Positions 32,878 through 41,523 of a stretch of DNA of 43,686 nt are shown piece by piece. How positions within the stretch are numbered: position 1 is the first letter of the stretch; the number at the start of each line of letters is the position of its first letter. Where the stretch lies: contig JAEUTU010000076.1 in assembly GCA_016786925.1 (NCBI GenBank), forward strand, positions 1-43,686. Reading direction: 5' to 3'. This DNA is from Bacteroidia bacterium. GTDB lineage: Bacteria > Bacteroidota > Bacteroidia > 2-12-FULL-35-15. The notes below the pieces were generated by a model that did not search any database, was not told the DNA's origin, and saw only the letters and a program-made list of their open reading frames with translations. The position numbers and the translations under genes are program-made.

Positions 32878-33459
32878 ATGAAAAGGAAACAGACAGCAAC
32901 TTCGGGAATGGAATGGAACACCATGCTCGGTTTAACGCAACGATTGAAGCAGGACAAACATTATCGCGATTATTTGATGATAATAGTTGGTTGTTACTTC
33001 GGATTAAGGATAGGGGATCTTCTTTCCCTTCGGTGGAATGATATTGCCGACAAGGACGAGTTCATTCTTACTGAACAGAAAACAAGAAAATCAAGAAAAA
33101 TCACAATCAACCCCAAAGTATCGGACGCAGTCAACCTTTGTTTAAATAAACTAAGGTCTGAGGGGGCGTACTCCGAGACTGCGTATCTTTTTTCTAACCG
33201 CTGGGGCGGGCCGGTAACAATAAGCTATGTGAACAAGAGACTGAAAGTTATTTTCAAGAAGTACAACGTGAACGTAAAGAATCCGAGCTCTCACACATTG
33301 CGAAAAACTTTCGGCAAGCGTATCTACGAATCGGACAACAAGAGTGAGCGGGCATTGGTTTATTTGAGCGAAATATTCAGCCATAGCTCTATTGCAACCA
33401 CCAGGCGCTACATCGGAATCACTCAGGAGCACATAGCGGATATGTATATGAGCTTATAG
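32878..33459 (+). CDS. Catalytic-domain-only tyrosine recombinase
   Basis: This 193-residue protein lacks arm- and core-binding domains but keeps all catalytic residues: R44 (CYFGLRIGDLLSL), K68 or K71 (EQKTRKSRK), H139 and R142 (SHTLRKTFGKR), H169 (FSHSSIATTRRYI) and the nucleophile Y178. It starts at an ATG about 18 bases after a TATACTCG sequence and lies only 660 bp from the right junction. It could be a resolvase-like or accessory recombinase, or help integration together with the larger enzyme. A separate element's remnant is also possible. Confidence 0.82.
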   Translation: MKRKQTATSGMEWNTMLGLTQRLKQDKHYRDYLMIIVGCYFGLRIGDLLSLRWNDIADKDEFILTEQKTRKSRKITINPKVSDAVNLCLNKLRSEGAYSETAYLFSNRWGGPVTISYVNKRLKVIFKKYNVNVKNPSSHTLRKTFGKRIYESDNKSERALVYLSEIFSHSSIATTRRYIGITQEHIADMYMSL

Positions 33460-33563
33460 CTGGAAATACTTTCTCCTTTCCGCGAAATCGTTGTGAACTA
33501 TCGTATAAACTCGCATAAGTAAATAAGGTAATAGATAAATTAAAAAACTAAAAAACAAAGAAA

Positions 33564-33941
33564 ATGTATTTTGTAACAGATGAAATCATCAAGTACTTCA
33601 AACATGTTTTGAAGCAAGACCAAATGAGCGGCCGGAAGAAGGTGTTGTACGAGTGGCACTTTGCAATGAATCAAATTCATGCAATTGATGAAGGAGAGCC
33701 ATACAAGATATGGAATGCTCAATTCAAAACAAATGGGTATAAACTTACTTCTACGAAATTGATTGAATTCGAAGGATTCGTTCTAAAAAGAATGGTTTTT
33801 TCTTCCGAGAATAATTCTATTGGTGGGATTGACCCACTTGCAATGGTGACTGGTGGGTACTTAAAGGCGGATACTGAATGGGTGGTATTTGAAGTTGATT
33901 TTGCCGAAAGTGTCATTGCTGCGACACCAAGTGTCGTATAG
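33564..33941 (+). CDS. Hypothetical protein
   Basis: The 125-residue product has the pattern KKVLYEWHFAMNQIHAID and a terminal strand segment (ADTEWVVFEVDFAESV), with no motif I recognise and no signal peptide. TAAACTCG (33506-33513) lies 50 bases before its start. It is the last gene before the right junction. No function can be assigned. Confidence 0.5.
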   Translation: MYFVTDEIIKYFKHVLKQDQMSGRKKVLYEWHFAMNQIHAIDEGEPYKIWNAQFKTNGYKLTSTKLIEFEGFVLKRMVFSSENNSIGGIDPLAMVTGGYLKADTEWVVFEVDFAESVIAATPSVV

Positions 33942-33964
33942 GTGATTATCTTATTTTATAGGGT

Positions 33965-34007
33965 ACTGAAACATTATTTGAGCCACACTGAAACAAATCC
34001 TGAAACA
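33965..34007 (+). repeat. Iterated CTGAAACA sites near the right end
   Basis: CTGAAACA occurs at 33966-33973, 33988-33995 and 34000-34007. It resembles the CCCGAAAC pair near the left end. Such iterated short repeats beside an attachment site are typical of recombinase or excisionase binding sites. Confidence 0.5.
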
Positions 34008-34012
34008 TTTCC

Positions 34013-34044
34013 GGCTCCTAACGGCTCCAGTTGGCTCCTAACGG
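34013..34044 (+). repeat. Direct repeat GGCTCCTAACGG
   Basis: Two exact 12-base copies lie at 34013-34024 and 34033-34044, with a partial copy GGCTCCA between them. Confidence 0.6.
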
Positions 34045-34072
34045 GTTGGGCTATGGGGTTGGTTAATAAAGC

Positions 34073-34111
34073 AAAAGGCGTGAACCCTTGAGATTCACGC
34101 CTTTGCTTTTT
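34073..34111. terminator. Element-borne terminator beside tRNA-Cys
   Basis: AAAGGCGTGAA (34074-34084) pairs perfectly with TTCACGCCTTT (34094-34104), with T-rich sequence on both strands. It lies directly downstream of tRNA-Cys, in place of the displaced hairpin at 8961-8990. Confidence 0.85.
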
Positions 34112-34118
34112 CACTTTA

Positions 34119-34130
34119 GAGGTCCCGAGC
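34119..34130 (+). repeat. Right attachment-site repeat
   Basis: GAGGTCCCGAGC is identical to 8991-9002 and covers the 3' end of tRNA-Cys. Confidence 0.85.
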
Positions 34131-34190
34131 GGATTCGAACCGCTGTAGAAGCTTTTGCAGAGCTCTGCCTAGCCACTCGGCCACAGGACC
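34121..34190 (-). tRNA. tRNA-Cys (GCA)
   Basis: A full cloverleaf is visible on the minus strand. The seven-base acceptor stem GGTCCTG pairs with CGGGACC (one G-T). The anticodon arm is GAGCT-CTGCAAA-AGCTT with anticodon GCA, and the T arm contains GGTTCGAATCC. No CCA is encoded. The gene is intact, because the island's insertion restored its 3' end. Confidence 0.93.
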
Positions 34191-34235
34191 TTATTAAATT
34201 CGGGACAAAAATAACACTTTATACTGATATTGCAA

Positions 34236-34418
34236 TTATTTTTTGGGCTTTCTCTCGCTATATTCCTTCAAGCAAGTAGGGCATAAACAGTTGTCATATT
34301 CCTTCTTTAATTCATTCAGGGTTTGAATATCTAAATACAGATCCTCGCACCAACAGCCCATTTTTTCATTAGAACATTGGAAATCTTGTCCGCATTTTGA
34401 ACATTTCTTTGTAGTCAT
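34236..34418 (-). CDS. Cysteine-rich CWC-family protein
   Basis: The 60-residue product has the pattern CSKCGQDFQCSNEKMGCWCEDL and a second pair CLCPTCL, which is the CWC zinc-site family. It starts in an overlap with the stop of folB (TAATG), so the two form an operon. The role is unknown. Confidence 0.85.
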   Translation of the reverse strand: MTTKKCSKCGQDFQCSNEKMGCWCEDLYLDIQTLNELKKEYDNCLCPTCLKEYSERKPKK

Positions 34419-34768
34419 TAAGCAGTAATAACAATACTTACCTTATCCACATTCCCATTCATTGGAGGGTTGTGCTTCGTTACTTTCACCTCTACTTTAT
34501 GCAATGTCTTAAACTCTAATTTAAGCTTATCTATTATCCTTTGTCCAACCTGTTCGATCAGCTTTGAACGGATGGCCATTTGATCTTTTACAATATTGTA
34601 AACGATCACATAATCAATGGTTTGGGTAAGATCATCGGTTTGGGCTGCCACTGAAAAATCGGTTTCCATGATCACATCCACCGTATAATGTGTTCCAATT
34701 TTTGCCTCCTCCAGCAAACAGCCGTGATAGGCAAATACATTTATTCCTTCAACTATGATCTTATGCAT
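34418..34768 (-). CDS. folB: Dihydroneopterin aldolase
   Basis: The 116-residue product has the FolB signature: MHKIIVEGINVFAYHGCLLEEAKIGTHYTVDV, with the substrate-binding glutamate and the YHG motif, and the terminal TKHNPPMNGNVDKVSIVIT. It converts 7,8-dihydroneopterin to 6-hydroxymethyl-dihydropterin in folate synthesis. Length is typical. It is followed immediately by the CWC gene. Confidence 0.92.
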   Translation of the reverse strand: MHKIIVEGINVFAYHGCLLEEAKIGTHYTVDVIMETDFSVAAQTDDLTQTIDYVIVYNIVKDQMAIRSKLIEQVGQRIIDKLKLEFKTLHKVEVKVTKHNPPMNGNVDKVSIVITA

Positions 34769-34779
34769 ACAATCGAATT

Positions 34780-37272
34780 TTAAAAATCCATTCCTTCTGT
34801 ACTCTCTCCACTTTGCCCTCGCTTATTCTGGTTCTTACGCTTAAATACGGAAGCATCCATTTTCCCGAACATCCAGGTAACATTAAATTTCAGGAAACGA
34901 GAATCTCTTCTTCTTGATAGATCCTGAATATAATCGGGGGTATCGTAATGAGAGCCTCTTCTTTTTGTGTTAAACACATCATTTAAACTCAAACCAAATG
35001 TCAAACGTTGCTTGAAACTCTTATTTAAAGAAAGGTCCATATAGTACATTTCCAAGGTTCTTCCCTGTGCTAATGGTTTAGGAGCATCGTATCCTCCATT
35101 GGCCTGGAATGTAATGTCTAAAGGAAACTTATAAGAAACGGTCATTTTCCCTTCCCAGCTGTATCCATCGTTGTTTAATGTTACTCCTGTCCCTGTAGAG
35201 TAATTGATATTTAAATAAAATGCAGTAACATTAGCCGTAACATTCAAATTCTTTAACAAGGTTAATTTCACCGTGTTCTCCCAACCATAGGAATAACTAT
35301 TATCTCCGTTCATGAATGTGTTTACCAGAACAGTTGGATCAGTAGGACTTTGATAAGCCACATTGGTGATCACATCCTCGGTGTATTTCCCATAAACAGA
35401 GGTTAAGAAATTGATGTTCTTTTTTACAAAATTATAATTCAACTCTGCCATATTCACAAACTCAGGAGCCAATGATGGGTTTCCAATACGATAATTGTAT
35501 CTGTCGGCAAACATCACAAATGGCATCATCTGAAAGAAATTCGGACGATTGATCTTTCTACTGAAATTCAATTGAACTTCGTTTGCCTCTCCAACTTTTC
35601 TGCTGAAATAAATTCCCGGGAAAATTGATTTAAATATATCCGAACTCTTGGATGGGTAGCTGTAATAAAAATCCTGATTGGGTTTATTCAAAACGCTTCC
35701 TTTGTAGTACGATTGTTCAAAACGCAAGCCGGCTTGAATATTGATCTTTCTAACCCTTGTCATGTAATTAACATAAGCGGCATTTACCAGATCATCGATC
35801 AAATAATCATTCGATAGAACCGAATCGTATATGTAATCATTAAACGTATAAGAAAAGTCGGAGGTGATATTGGTATTCCTACTTTGCTTATAGGTACTCT
35901 TTAATCCAAATTCAATTTTAGAACTATCATTCAACGGATTGGCAAAATCAACCTGAAAAGTTCCTAAATGGCTATTCCCATCTGCATCATTCTTTTCTAT
36001 TTCCGGTCCGGGCTCTGTAAAACCGGGAGCGCTGTTGTAAGTAGTAAACAGATAACCACCATTGGTAATGCCTCTGTTATAGCTAGCATCAATCGTTAAC
36101 TCTTTTTGTGGCTTCGGAAAAGTTTTGCGGTAAGTAATTTGTCCGGTATAATTATCAAAATAACCATTGTTCTCATTTATCCTTCCGCCACCGGAAACAA
36201 AAGCTGAATTAGAATCCAAAGAAGTGAAATTTTGGAAATCAGCGGTTTTGTGCAAGCCTTTAGTAAAGTTTCCTCCTATGGTGATCGTACTTCTGTTATT
36301 GATATAATAATCTACAGATGCTCTCGCCATGTTCATGCCATGCGTCATATAGGTCAAATTTTTTTGATCAAAATATTTAACAGGTGAAGGGTTAGTGATA
36401 TTTGTTCTAGTGGTAAAACCATTGTTTACATTACGACCCGTATTAAAACTGTAAGTCAATGAAAAATTAAACGGCTGCTCTTTAATATTGATATTCGCCA
36501 TTGCGTTATAGCGATCGTTTGTACCAACACCAGCCTGTATCATTCCATTATAACCCGGTTTGCTGTTCTTTTTCAAAACAACATTCAAGATCCCACCTGT
36601 TGTGTTGGCATCAAACTTAACCGAAGGATTGGTGATCACCTCAATACGATCGATCTGATCGGCAGGAATTTGTTCCATGGTAAGTGTCGTTGGACGGCCA
36701 TCAATAAAGATCTGAACCGAACTGTTTCTTAAAGTAACAGCACCATCAGCATCCACATTTACACTTGGAATATTTTTTAATGCATCTAAACCGGTACCAC
36801 CTGTTACGCTCAGATCCTTGTCCACGTTGTATACCTTCCGGTCGATACTCATGGTCATTGTTGCTTTTTCGGATGACACTTCGATCTCTTTCAACACAGC
36901 AGCATCTGGTTCAATTTTGATATCGCCCAGATCTTTTTCAATATTCTGCGGGTTGATCATTACTTTTTGCTCATACGCTTTGTAACCAATAAAACGGATA
37001 CGAAGTGTAAACATTCCAAAAGGAAGATTGTCTAATGAAAAATCTCCATTGGGTTTAGTCAATGCACCGGCAATGGCACTATCTTTTTGATTAAACAAGG
37101 CAACAGAAGCAAACTCAACCGCTTGCTTTGTTTTAGGGTCGATCACTTTCCCGTAAATACGACCAATAGAAGGCATCTTCATTTTACCGCCTCCTCCTCC
37201 CGGCATTTGAGCAAATGCAACAAAGGAAGATAACAGTAATAATAAAAATAAATTTAGCTTAGTTTTTTGCAT
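34780..37272 (-). CDS. TonB-dependent-receptor-like outer-membrane beta-barrel protein
   Basis: The 830-residue protein has a signal peptide (LNLFLLLLLSSFVAFAQ), then a glycine-rich stretch (MPGGGGGKMKMP). A carboxypeptidase-regulatory-like domain follows (about 35-115: GRIYGKVIDPKTKQAVEFASVALF and onward), then a plug domain (DRKVYNVDKDLSVTGGTGLDALKNIPSVNVDADG) and a long barrel with aromatic strands, ending in a terminal aromatic (GMDF). This is the Bacteroidota OMP_b-brl_3 receptor type, which probably imports or binds a metal complex or peptide. The substrate is unknown. It is eight bases from gltX in the same direction. Confidence 0.88.
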   Translation of the reverse strand: MQKTKLNLFLLLLLSSFVAFAQMPGGGGGKMKMPSIGRIYGKVIDPKTKQAVEFASVALFNQKDSAIAGALTKPNGDFSLDNLPFGMFTLRIRFIGYKAYEQKVMINPQNIEKDLGDIKIEPDAAVLKEIEVSSEKATMTMSIDRKVYNVDKDLSVTGGTGLDALKNIPSVNVDADGAVTLRNSSVQIFIDGRPTTLTMEQIPADQIDRIEVITNPSVKFDANTTGGILNVVLKKNSKPGYNGMIQAGVGTNDRYNAMANINIKEQPFNFSLTYSFNTGRNVNNGFTTRTNITNPSPVKYFDQKNLTYMTHGMNMARASVDYYINNRSTITIGGNFTKGLHKTADFQNFTSLDSNSAFVSGGGRINENNGYFDNYTGQITYRKTFPKPQKELTIDASYNRGITNGGYLFTTYNSAPGFTEPGPEIEKNDADGNSHLGTFQVDFANPLNDSSKIEFGLKSTYKQSRNTNITSDFSYTFNDYIYDSVLSNDYLIDDLVNAAYVNYMTRVRKINIQAGLRFEQSYYKGSVLNKPNQDFYYSYPSKSSDIFKSIFPGIYFSRKVGEANEVQLNFSRKINRPNFFQMMPFVMFADRYNYRIGNPSLAPEFVNMAELNYNFVKKNINFLTSVYGKYTEDVITNVAYQSPTDPTVLVNTFMNGDNSYSYGWENTVKLTLLKNLNVTANVTAFYLNINYSTGTGVTLNNDGYSWEGKMTVSYKFPLDITFQANGGYDAPKPLAQGRTLEMYYMDLSLNKSFKQRLTFGLSLNDVFNTKRRGSHYDTPDYIQDLSRRRDSRFLKFNVTWMFGKMDASVFKRKNQNKRGQSGESTEGMDF

Positions 37273-37279
37273 GATGCAC

Positions 37280-38812
37280 TTATAGACTATTGATCTTGAT
37301 AAAGGTTTGAAGTCGGTTTAAAACTTCTTCTTTTCCCAATAATTCGATCATTTCAAACAAAGCAGGACCGCCACCAACACCGCTAATGCTGACACGGAAC
37401 AATTGCATTACCTGCCCCGCTCCTAAACCGCATTTTTCGGCAGTCGCCTTTAAAGTTGCTTCTGTTTCAACAGCTGTAAAAGAATTCAACCCTGAATAGG
37501 CAGTGACCACTTCTTTAATAAAATTCCCGGTTTGTTCATTCAAACGTTTTTTCAATACTTCAGCATCGTAAGATGTTGGAGCCGTGAAAAAATAAACAGC
37601 ATTATCCCAAAATTCATTTATAAAATGTGCCTTCTCCTTTACCAAACGGCAAACACCTTCTACGAATTTAGCATCGGCAGTTATTCCTTTTTCTTTAACG
37701 ATCGGCATAAACAAGTCCACTAATTCAGCGTCCGTTTTCTTACGTAGATATTGCTGATTGAACCATTTTGTTTTTTCAGGATCGAATTTCGCACCTGATT
37801 TATTTACACGTTCAAATGTGAACAAATTGATCAACTCTTCTTTGCTCAAGATCTCCTGATTTCCACCCGGATTCCAACCTAACAGAGCAAGCATATTGAT
37901 GAATGCCTCAGGGAAAAATCCGCTTTCACGGTATCCAACATAACTTTCGCCTGTGCGCTCATCATACCAGTTCAATGGGAACATCGGCAAGCCTGATTTA
38001 TCACGTTTACTTAATTTTCCATTTCCATCCGGCTTTAAGATCAAAGGCAAATGAGCCAATAATGGCATTTTATCTTCTAATCCTAAATAGCGGTAGATCA
38101 AAATATGGGATGGTGCAGATGGTAACCATTCTTCACCACGTACCGCATGCGACACCTGCATTTCAATATCATCCACAATATGTGCTAAGTGATAAGTAGG
38201 CATTCCATCACTTTTCAACAGTACTTTATCATCTACCTGTGATGAATTCACAACCACCCAGCCGCGAATAATGTCATGAAAGCGGATCTCTTCATTACGA
38301 GGAACTTTCAAACGGATAACATAAGGAGTGCCTGCATCCATCAGTTTTTTTACTTCGTCTTCCGATAAGGTCAATGAGTTACGCATAGTTTGGCGTGTAA
38401 CGGCATTGTATTGAGGAGCAACCACTTTGGCTGCTTCCAGACGCTTACGCATTGCATCCAGCTCTTCAGCTGTATCGAATGCATAATACGCATGTCCCCC
38501 AGCGATCAACTGATCGGCATATTTTTTATAGATCCCTAATTCTTTACGTTCACTCTGACGGTAAGGCGCATGAGGACCATCGCCAAAACCAACACCTTCA
38601 TTCGGCTCAATACCACACCACTTCAATGAGTTGATAATATATTCTTCGGCACCATTCACATAACGTGTCTGGTCGGTATCTTCAATACGTAAGATAAAAT
38701 CACCGCCATGCTTTTTAGCAAATAAATAACAAAACAAGGCAGTACGCACTCCACCCATGTGTAAACCACCTGTTGGACTAGGCGCAAAACGTAAACGGAC
38801 TCTTTTTTCCAT
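37280..38812 (-). CDS. gltX: Glutamyl-tRNA synthetase
   Basis: The 510-residue class I synthetase starts MEKRVRLRFAPSPTGGLHMGG, with the HIGH-type motif as HMGG, and has KLSKRDKSG as its KMSKS motif. It charges tRNA-Glu. I chose the ATG at 38812, because a more distant ATG at 38833 overlaps the gene's own -7 box at 38831-38838. No truncation is seen. Confidence 0.95.
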   Translation of the reverse strand: MEKRVRLRFAPSPTGGLHMGGVRTALFCYLFAKKHGGDFILRIEDTDQTRYVNGAEEYIINSLKWCGIEPNEGVGFGDGPHAPYRQSERKELGIYKKYADQLIAGGHAYYAFDTAEELDAMRKRLEAAKVVAPQYNAVTRQTMRNSLTLSEDEVKKLMDAGTPYVIRLKVPRNEEIRFHDIIRGWVVVNSSQVDDKVLLKSDGMPTYHLAHIVDDIEMQVSHAVRGEEWLPSAPSHILIYRYLGLEDKMPLLAHLPLILKPDGNGKLSKRDKSGLPMFPLNWYDERTGESYVGYRESGFFPEAFINMLALLGWNPGGNQEILSKEELINLFTFERVNKSGAKFDPEKTKWFNQQYLRKKTDAELVDLFMPIVKEKGITADAKFVEGVCRLVKEKAHFINEFWDNAVYFFTAPTSYDAEVLKKRLNEQTGNFIKEVVTAYSGLNSFTAVETEATLKATAEKCGLGAGQVMQLFRVSISGVGGGPALFEMIELLGKEEVLNRLQTFIKINSL

Positions 38813-38830
38813 ATTCTTAAAAATGAGGTG

Positions 38831-38838
38831 CAAAGATA
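38831..38838 (-). promoter_or_regulatory. gltX -7 box
   Basis: On the minus strand this reads TATCTTTG, matching TAnnTTTG, 19 bases upstream of the chosen gltX start. Confidence 0.6.
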
Positions 38839-38936
38839 GATTTTATTTGCAAATTTTGGCTTGAACCTGCCAAGATTTAAGGATTTTTAAGATTTGGTAA
38901 AATGGGCTTGAAATAGAACAAAACCATTAATTTTAA

Positions 38937-38944
38937 TACATTTG
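38937..38944 (+). promoter_or_regulatory. -7 box of the methyltransferase gene
   Basis: TACATTTG lies 22 bases before the start at 38967. No convincing -33 element is seen. Confidence 0.5.
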
Positions 38945-38966
38945 CATCTGAAAAAAATAAAATACC

Positions 38967-39842
38967 ATGCAGTTACTTACACCACAGAATTTCAAGGATT
39001 ATGAATTGATCGATGTTGGCAATTTTGAAAAGCTGGAGCGCTTTGGACAATTCATTACCATTCGTCCGGAACCCCAAGCTGTGTGGGACAAAGCATTAAG
39101 TAACAACGAATGGGAAAAACGTGCTCATATTAAGTTCGTTTCCCGCTCCAGTTCATCAGGTGACTGGAAAAAATTCAAACAAATGCCCGACCAGTGGCAG
39201 ATCCAATATAAGATCAACCATTCCGATGCTGCGATAAAATTTCGCCTTGGGCTAACCTCCTTTAAACATGTTGGAATCTTTCCGGAGCAAGCCAGCAATT
39301 GGGATTTCATTTTTGAATCCATAAAAATGATGCAAACACCTCAGCCGCGTGTGCTAAATTTATTTGCATATACAGGGGGGGCTTCCTTAGCTGCTAAAGC
39401 TGCAGGAGCAGATGTAACACATGTTGATTCTATCAAACAGGTGGTTACCTGGAGCAAAGAAAACATGGATCTTTCCAACTTAAACAATATCCGTTGGGTG
39501 GTGGAAGATGCCTTAAAGTTTGTAAAACGCGAAGAAAAACGTGGTAATAAATACAATGGTATTATCCTGGATCCACCGGCATTCGGACATGGCCCGAATG
39601 GTGAAAAATGGAAATTAGAGGATAATATCAATGAAATGATACAAGGTGTTCTGTCGCTATTAGATGATAAAGAACACTTCTTGATATTGAATGCATATTC
39701 ATTGGGATTTTCTTCATTGATCATCGAGAATCTTTTAAAGAAAAAAGCAGGAAAAAATTTAAACATTGGAGAATTATACTTACAAGCTACCGAAGGGAAT
39801 AAATTGCCATTGGGTGTTTTTGGACGGTTCAGAAATTTTTAG
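38967..39842 (+). CDS. Class I SAM-dependent rRNA-type methyltransferase
   Basis: The 291-residue product has a C-terminal Rossmann methyltransferase domain: LNLFAYTGGASLAAKAAGADVTHVD (SAM binding), WVVEDALKFVKREE and the catalytic-type motif ILDPPAFGHGPNGEKW. The order resembles RlmI-type m5C methyltransferases of 23S rRNA. The N-terminal 100 residues are a small beta domain instead of a PUA domain. The target base is not determined here. Confidence 0.85.
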   Translation: MQLLTPQNFKDYELIDVGNFEKLERFGQFITIRPEPQAVWDKALSNNEWEKRAHIKFVSRSSSSGDWKKFKQMPDQWQIQYKINHSDAAIKFRLGLTSFKHVGIFPEQASNWDFIFESIKMMQTPQPRVLNLFAYTGGASLAAKAAGADVTHVDSIKQVVTWSKENMDLSNLNNIRWVVEDALKFVKREEKRGNKYNGIILDPPAFGHGPNGEKWKLEDNINEMIQGVLSLLDDKEHFLILNAYSLGFSSLIIENLLKKKAGKNLNIGELYLQATEGNKLPLGVFGRFRNF

Positions 39843-39858
39843 ACACCATCTTAATTAT

Positions 39859-39889
39859 AAAAAAAGCCCGCTAATTGCGGGCTTTTTTT
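39859..39889. terminator. Bidirectional terminator
   Basis: AAAAAAGCCCGC pairs with GCGGGCTTTTTT around TAATT, between two convergent genes. Confidence 0.92.
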
Positions 39890-41432
39890 ATAACGGAATA
39901 TTGCCGTGTTTTTTCTTTGGTAATTTATCTACCTTATTCTTCAGCATTCCAAATGCTTTGATCAATTTTTCGCGGGTATCTTCCGGCTTGATCACTTCAT
40001 CCACATAACCTCTCTCTGCTGCTCTGTATGGATTCGCAAAATGTTCAATGTATTCTTTCTCTTTCTCTGCCAATTTAGCTGCAGGATCTTTTGAGGCTGC
40101 GATCTCATTCTTAAAGATGATCTCTGCAGCACCTTTCGCACCCATTACTGCGATCTCAGCCGATGGCCATGCATAATTCATATCGGCACCAATGTGCTTA
40201 CTATTCATTACATCGTACGCTCCACCATACGCTTTACGCGTAATCACTGTTATACGTGGAACTGTTGCTTCGCTGAATGCATATAATAATTTTGCACCAT
40301 TGGTAATGATCCCATGCCACTCCTGATCAGTTCCGGGCAAGAAGCCGGGAACATCTTCAAATACCAATAATGGAATATTGAAGCAATCACAAAAACGCAC
40401 AAAACGTGCTGCTTTGGTAGAGGAATTAATATCCAATACTCCGGCTAAAAATGCAGGTTGGTTAGCAACAATACCAATACTTTTACCACCTAAACGGGCA
40501 AAACCTACTACAATATTCTCTGCATAATTTTTATGCACTTCGAGGAATGTATCTGCATCGATCACACCATTGATCACCTCACGGATATCATAGGGTTGAT
40601 TAGGGTTTTCAGGAACAATGTTATTTAGCTCCGGACGTTTTTCACTTGCCGGTGATTCATAAGGAACAGATGGAGCATCATCCTCACAATTTTGAGGCAT
40701 ATAGCTCAATAATGCTTTGATGTTATTGATACATTCGATCTCGTTGGCACATGAGAAATGCGTTACACCCGATTTAGTAGAATGTGTAGATGCACCACCT
40801 AATTCTTCAGAAGTAACCTCTTCGTGTGTTACGGTTTTTACAACGTTTGGTCCCGTTACAAACATATACGAAGTGTTTTCCACCATCATGATAAAGTCGG
40901 TAATGGCAGGAGAGTAAACCGCTCCACCGGCACATGGTCCCATAATAGCAGAAAGCTGAGGAATAACACCTGATGCTAATGTATTGCGATAGAAGATGTC
41001 AGCATAACCACCTAATGAAACTACGCCTTCCTGAATACGTGCTCCACCACTATCATTCAACCCTATCACAGGAGCTCCATTTTTCATGGCAAGATCCATG
41101 ATACGGCAGATCTTCTCTGCATGTGTTTCAGAAAGTGAACCACCAAATACAGTAAAATCTTGTGAGAACACGTACACCAAACGACCATTGATCGTTCCAT
41201 AACCTGTTACAACACCATCGCCCAAATATTTTTCGCGCTCTAAACCAAACTCAGTAGAACGGTGTGTTACAAACATCCCAATCTCTTCAAAACTCCCTTC
41301 ATCCAACAAAAAGTGCAAGCGCTCACGTGCTGTCAACTTTCCTTTTTTATGCTGAGATTCTATTCTTTTTTCACCACCACCCAAATGAGCTTCGGCAATT
41401 TTCTTATCTAATTCCTGAATTTTCTTTTCCAT
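39888..41432 (-). CDS. Acyl-CoA carboxylase carboxyltransferase subunit (PccB-like)
   Basis: The 514-residue protein is a full carboxyltransferase beta subunit of the propionyl-CoA/methylmalonyl-CoA decarboxylase family. Signatures are [46 protein letters not shown], and near the C-terminus [39 protein letters not shown]. It adds CO2 from carboxybiotin to propionyl-CoA or a similar acyl-CoA. I chose the ATG at 41432, since the longer open frame would add a non-homologous stretch that covers the divergent promoter. The biotin-carrying subunit is not in this window. Confidence 0.92.
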   Translation of the reverse strand: MEKKIQELDKKIAEAHLGGGEKRIESQHKKGKLTARERLHFLLDEGSFEEIGMFVTHRSTEFGLEREKYLGDGVVTGYGTINGRLVYVFSQDFTVFGGSLSETHAEKICRIMDLAMKNGAPVIGLNDSGGARIQEGVVSLGGYADIFYRNTLASGVIPQLSAIMGPCAGGAVYSPAITDFIMMVENTSYMFVTGPNVVKTVTHEEVTSEELGGASTHSTKSGVTHFSCANEIECINNIKALLSYMPQNCEDDAPSVPYESPASEKRPELNNIVPENPNQPYDIREVINGVIDADTFLEVHKNYAENIVVGFARLGGKSIGIVANQPAFLAGVLDINSSTKAARFVRFCDCFNIPLLVFEDVPGFLPGTDQEWHGIITNGAKLLYAFSEATVPRITVITRKAYGGAYDVMNSKHIGADMNYAWPSAEIAVMGAKGAAEIIFKNEIAASKDPAAKLAEKEKEYIEHFANPYRAAERGYVDEVIKPEDTREKLIKAFGMLKNKVDKLPKKKHGNIPL

Positions 41433-41500
41433 ATTTAAAATTCTATCGTGTTTTGAACCCTCCAAAAGTAACAAAAAATAGACGTTCTTTTTTATTTTTT

Positions 41501-41508
41501 TAACTTTG
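41501..41508 (+). promoter_or_regulatory. -7 box of the Lrp-type gene
   Basis: TAACTTTG matches TAnnTTTG, 16 bases before the start at 41524. Confidence 0.65.
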
Positions 41509-41523
41509 GATAAAATCATCAAC

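Larger units (their letters stand above)
8991..34130. mobile_element. tRNA-Cys integrative genomic island with defence cargo
   Basis: The island is delimited by the 12-bp direct repeat GAGGTCCCGAGC at 8991-9002 and 34119-34130; the right copy is the 3' end of an intact tRNA-Cys gene. Inside are two tyrosine recombinases, an excisionase-like HTH gene, a type I restriction-modification operon, a solitary C5 methyltransferase, and a ubiquitin-like conjugation operon with a divergent sigma/ImmA operon. Genes outside are ordinary metabolism and envelope functions. There is no visible relaxase, coupling protein or VirB4-like ATPase, so transfer would need helpers. The boundary claim rests on the repeat, the tRNA and the change in gene content. 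Confidence 0.88.

Noticed and set aside
32820..33041. A 73-codon frame on the plus strand
   Set aside because: It overlaps the recombinase coding region in another frame and has no family resemblance; the catalytic motifs belong to the 32878 frame.
8991..34130. Integrative and conjugative element
   Set aside because: No relaxase, coupling protein or type IV secretion genes are visible.
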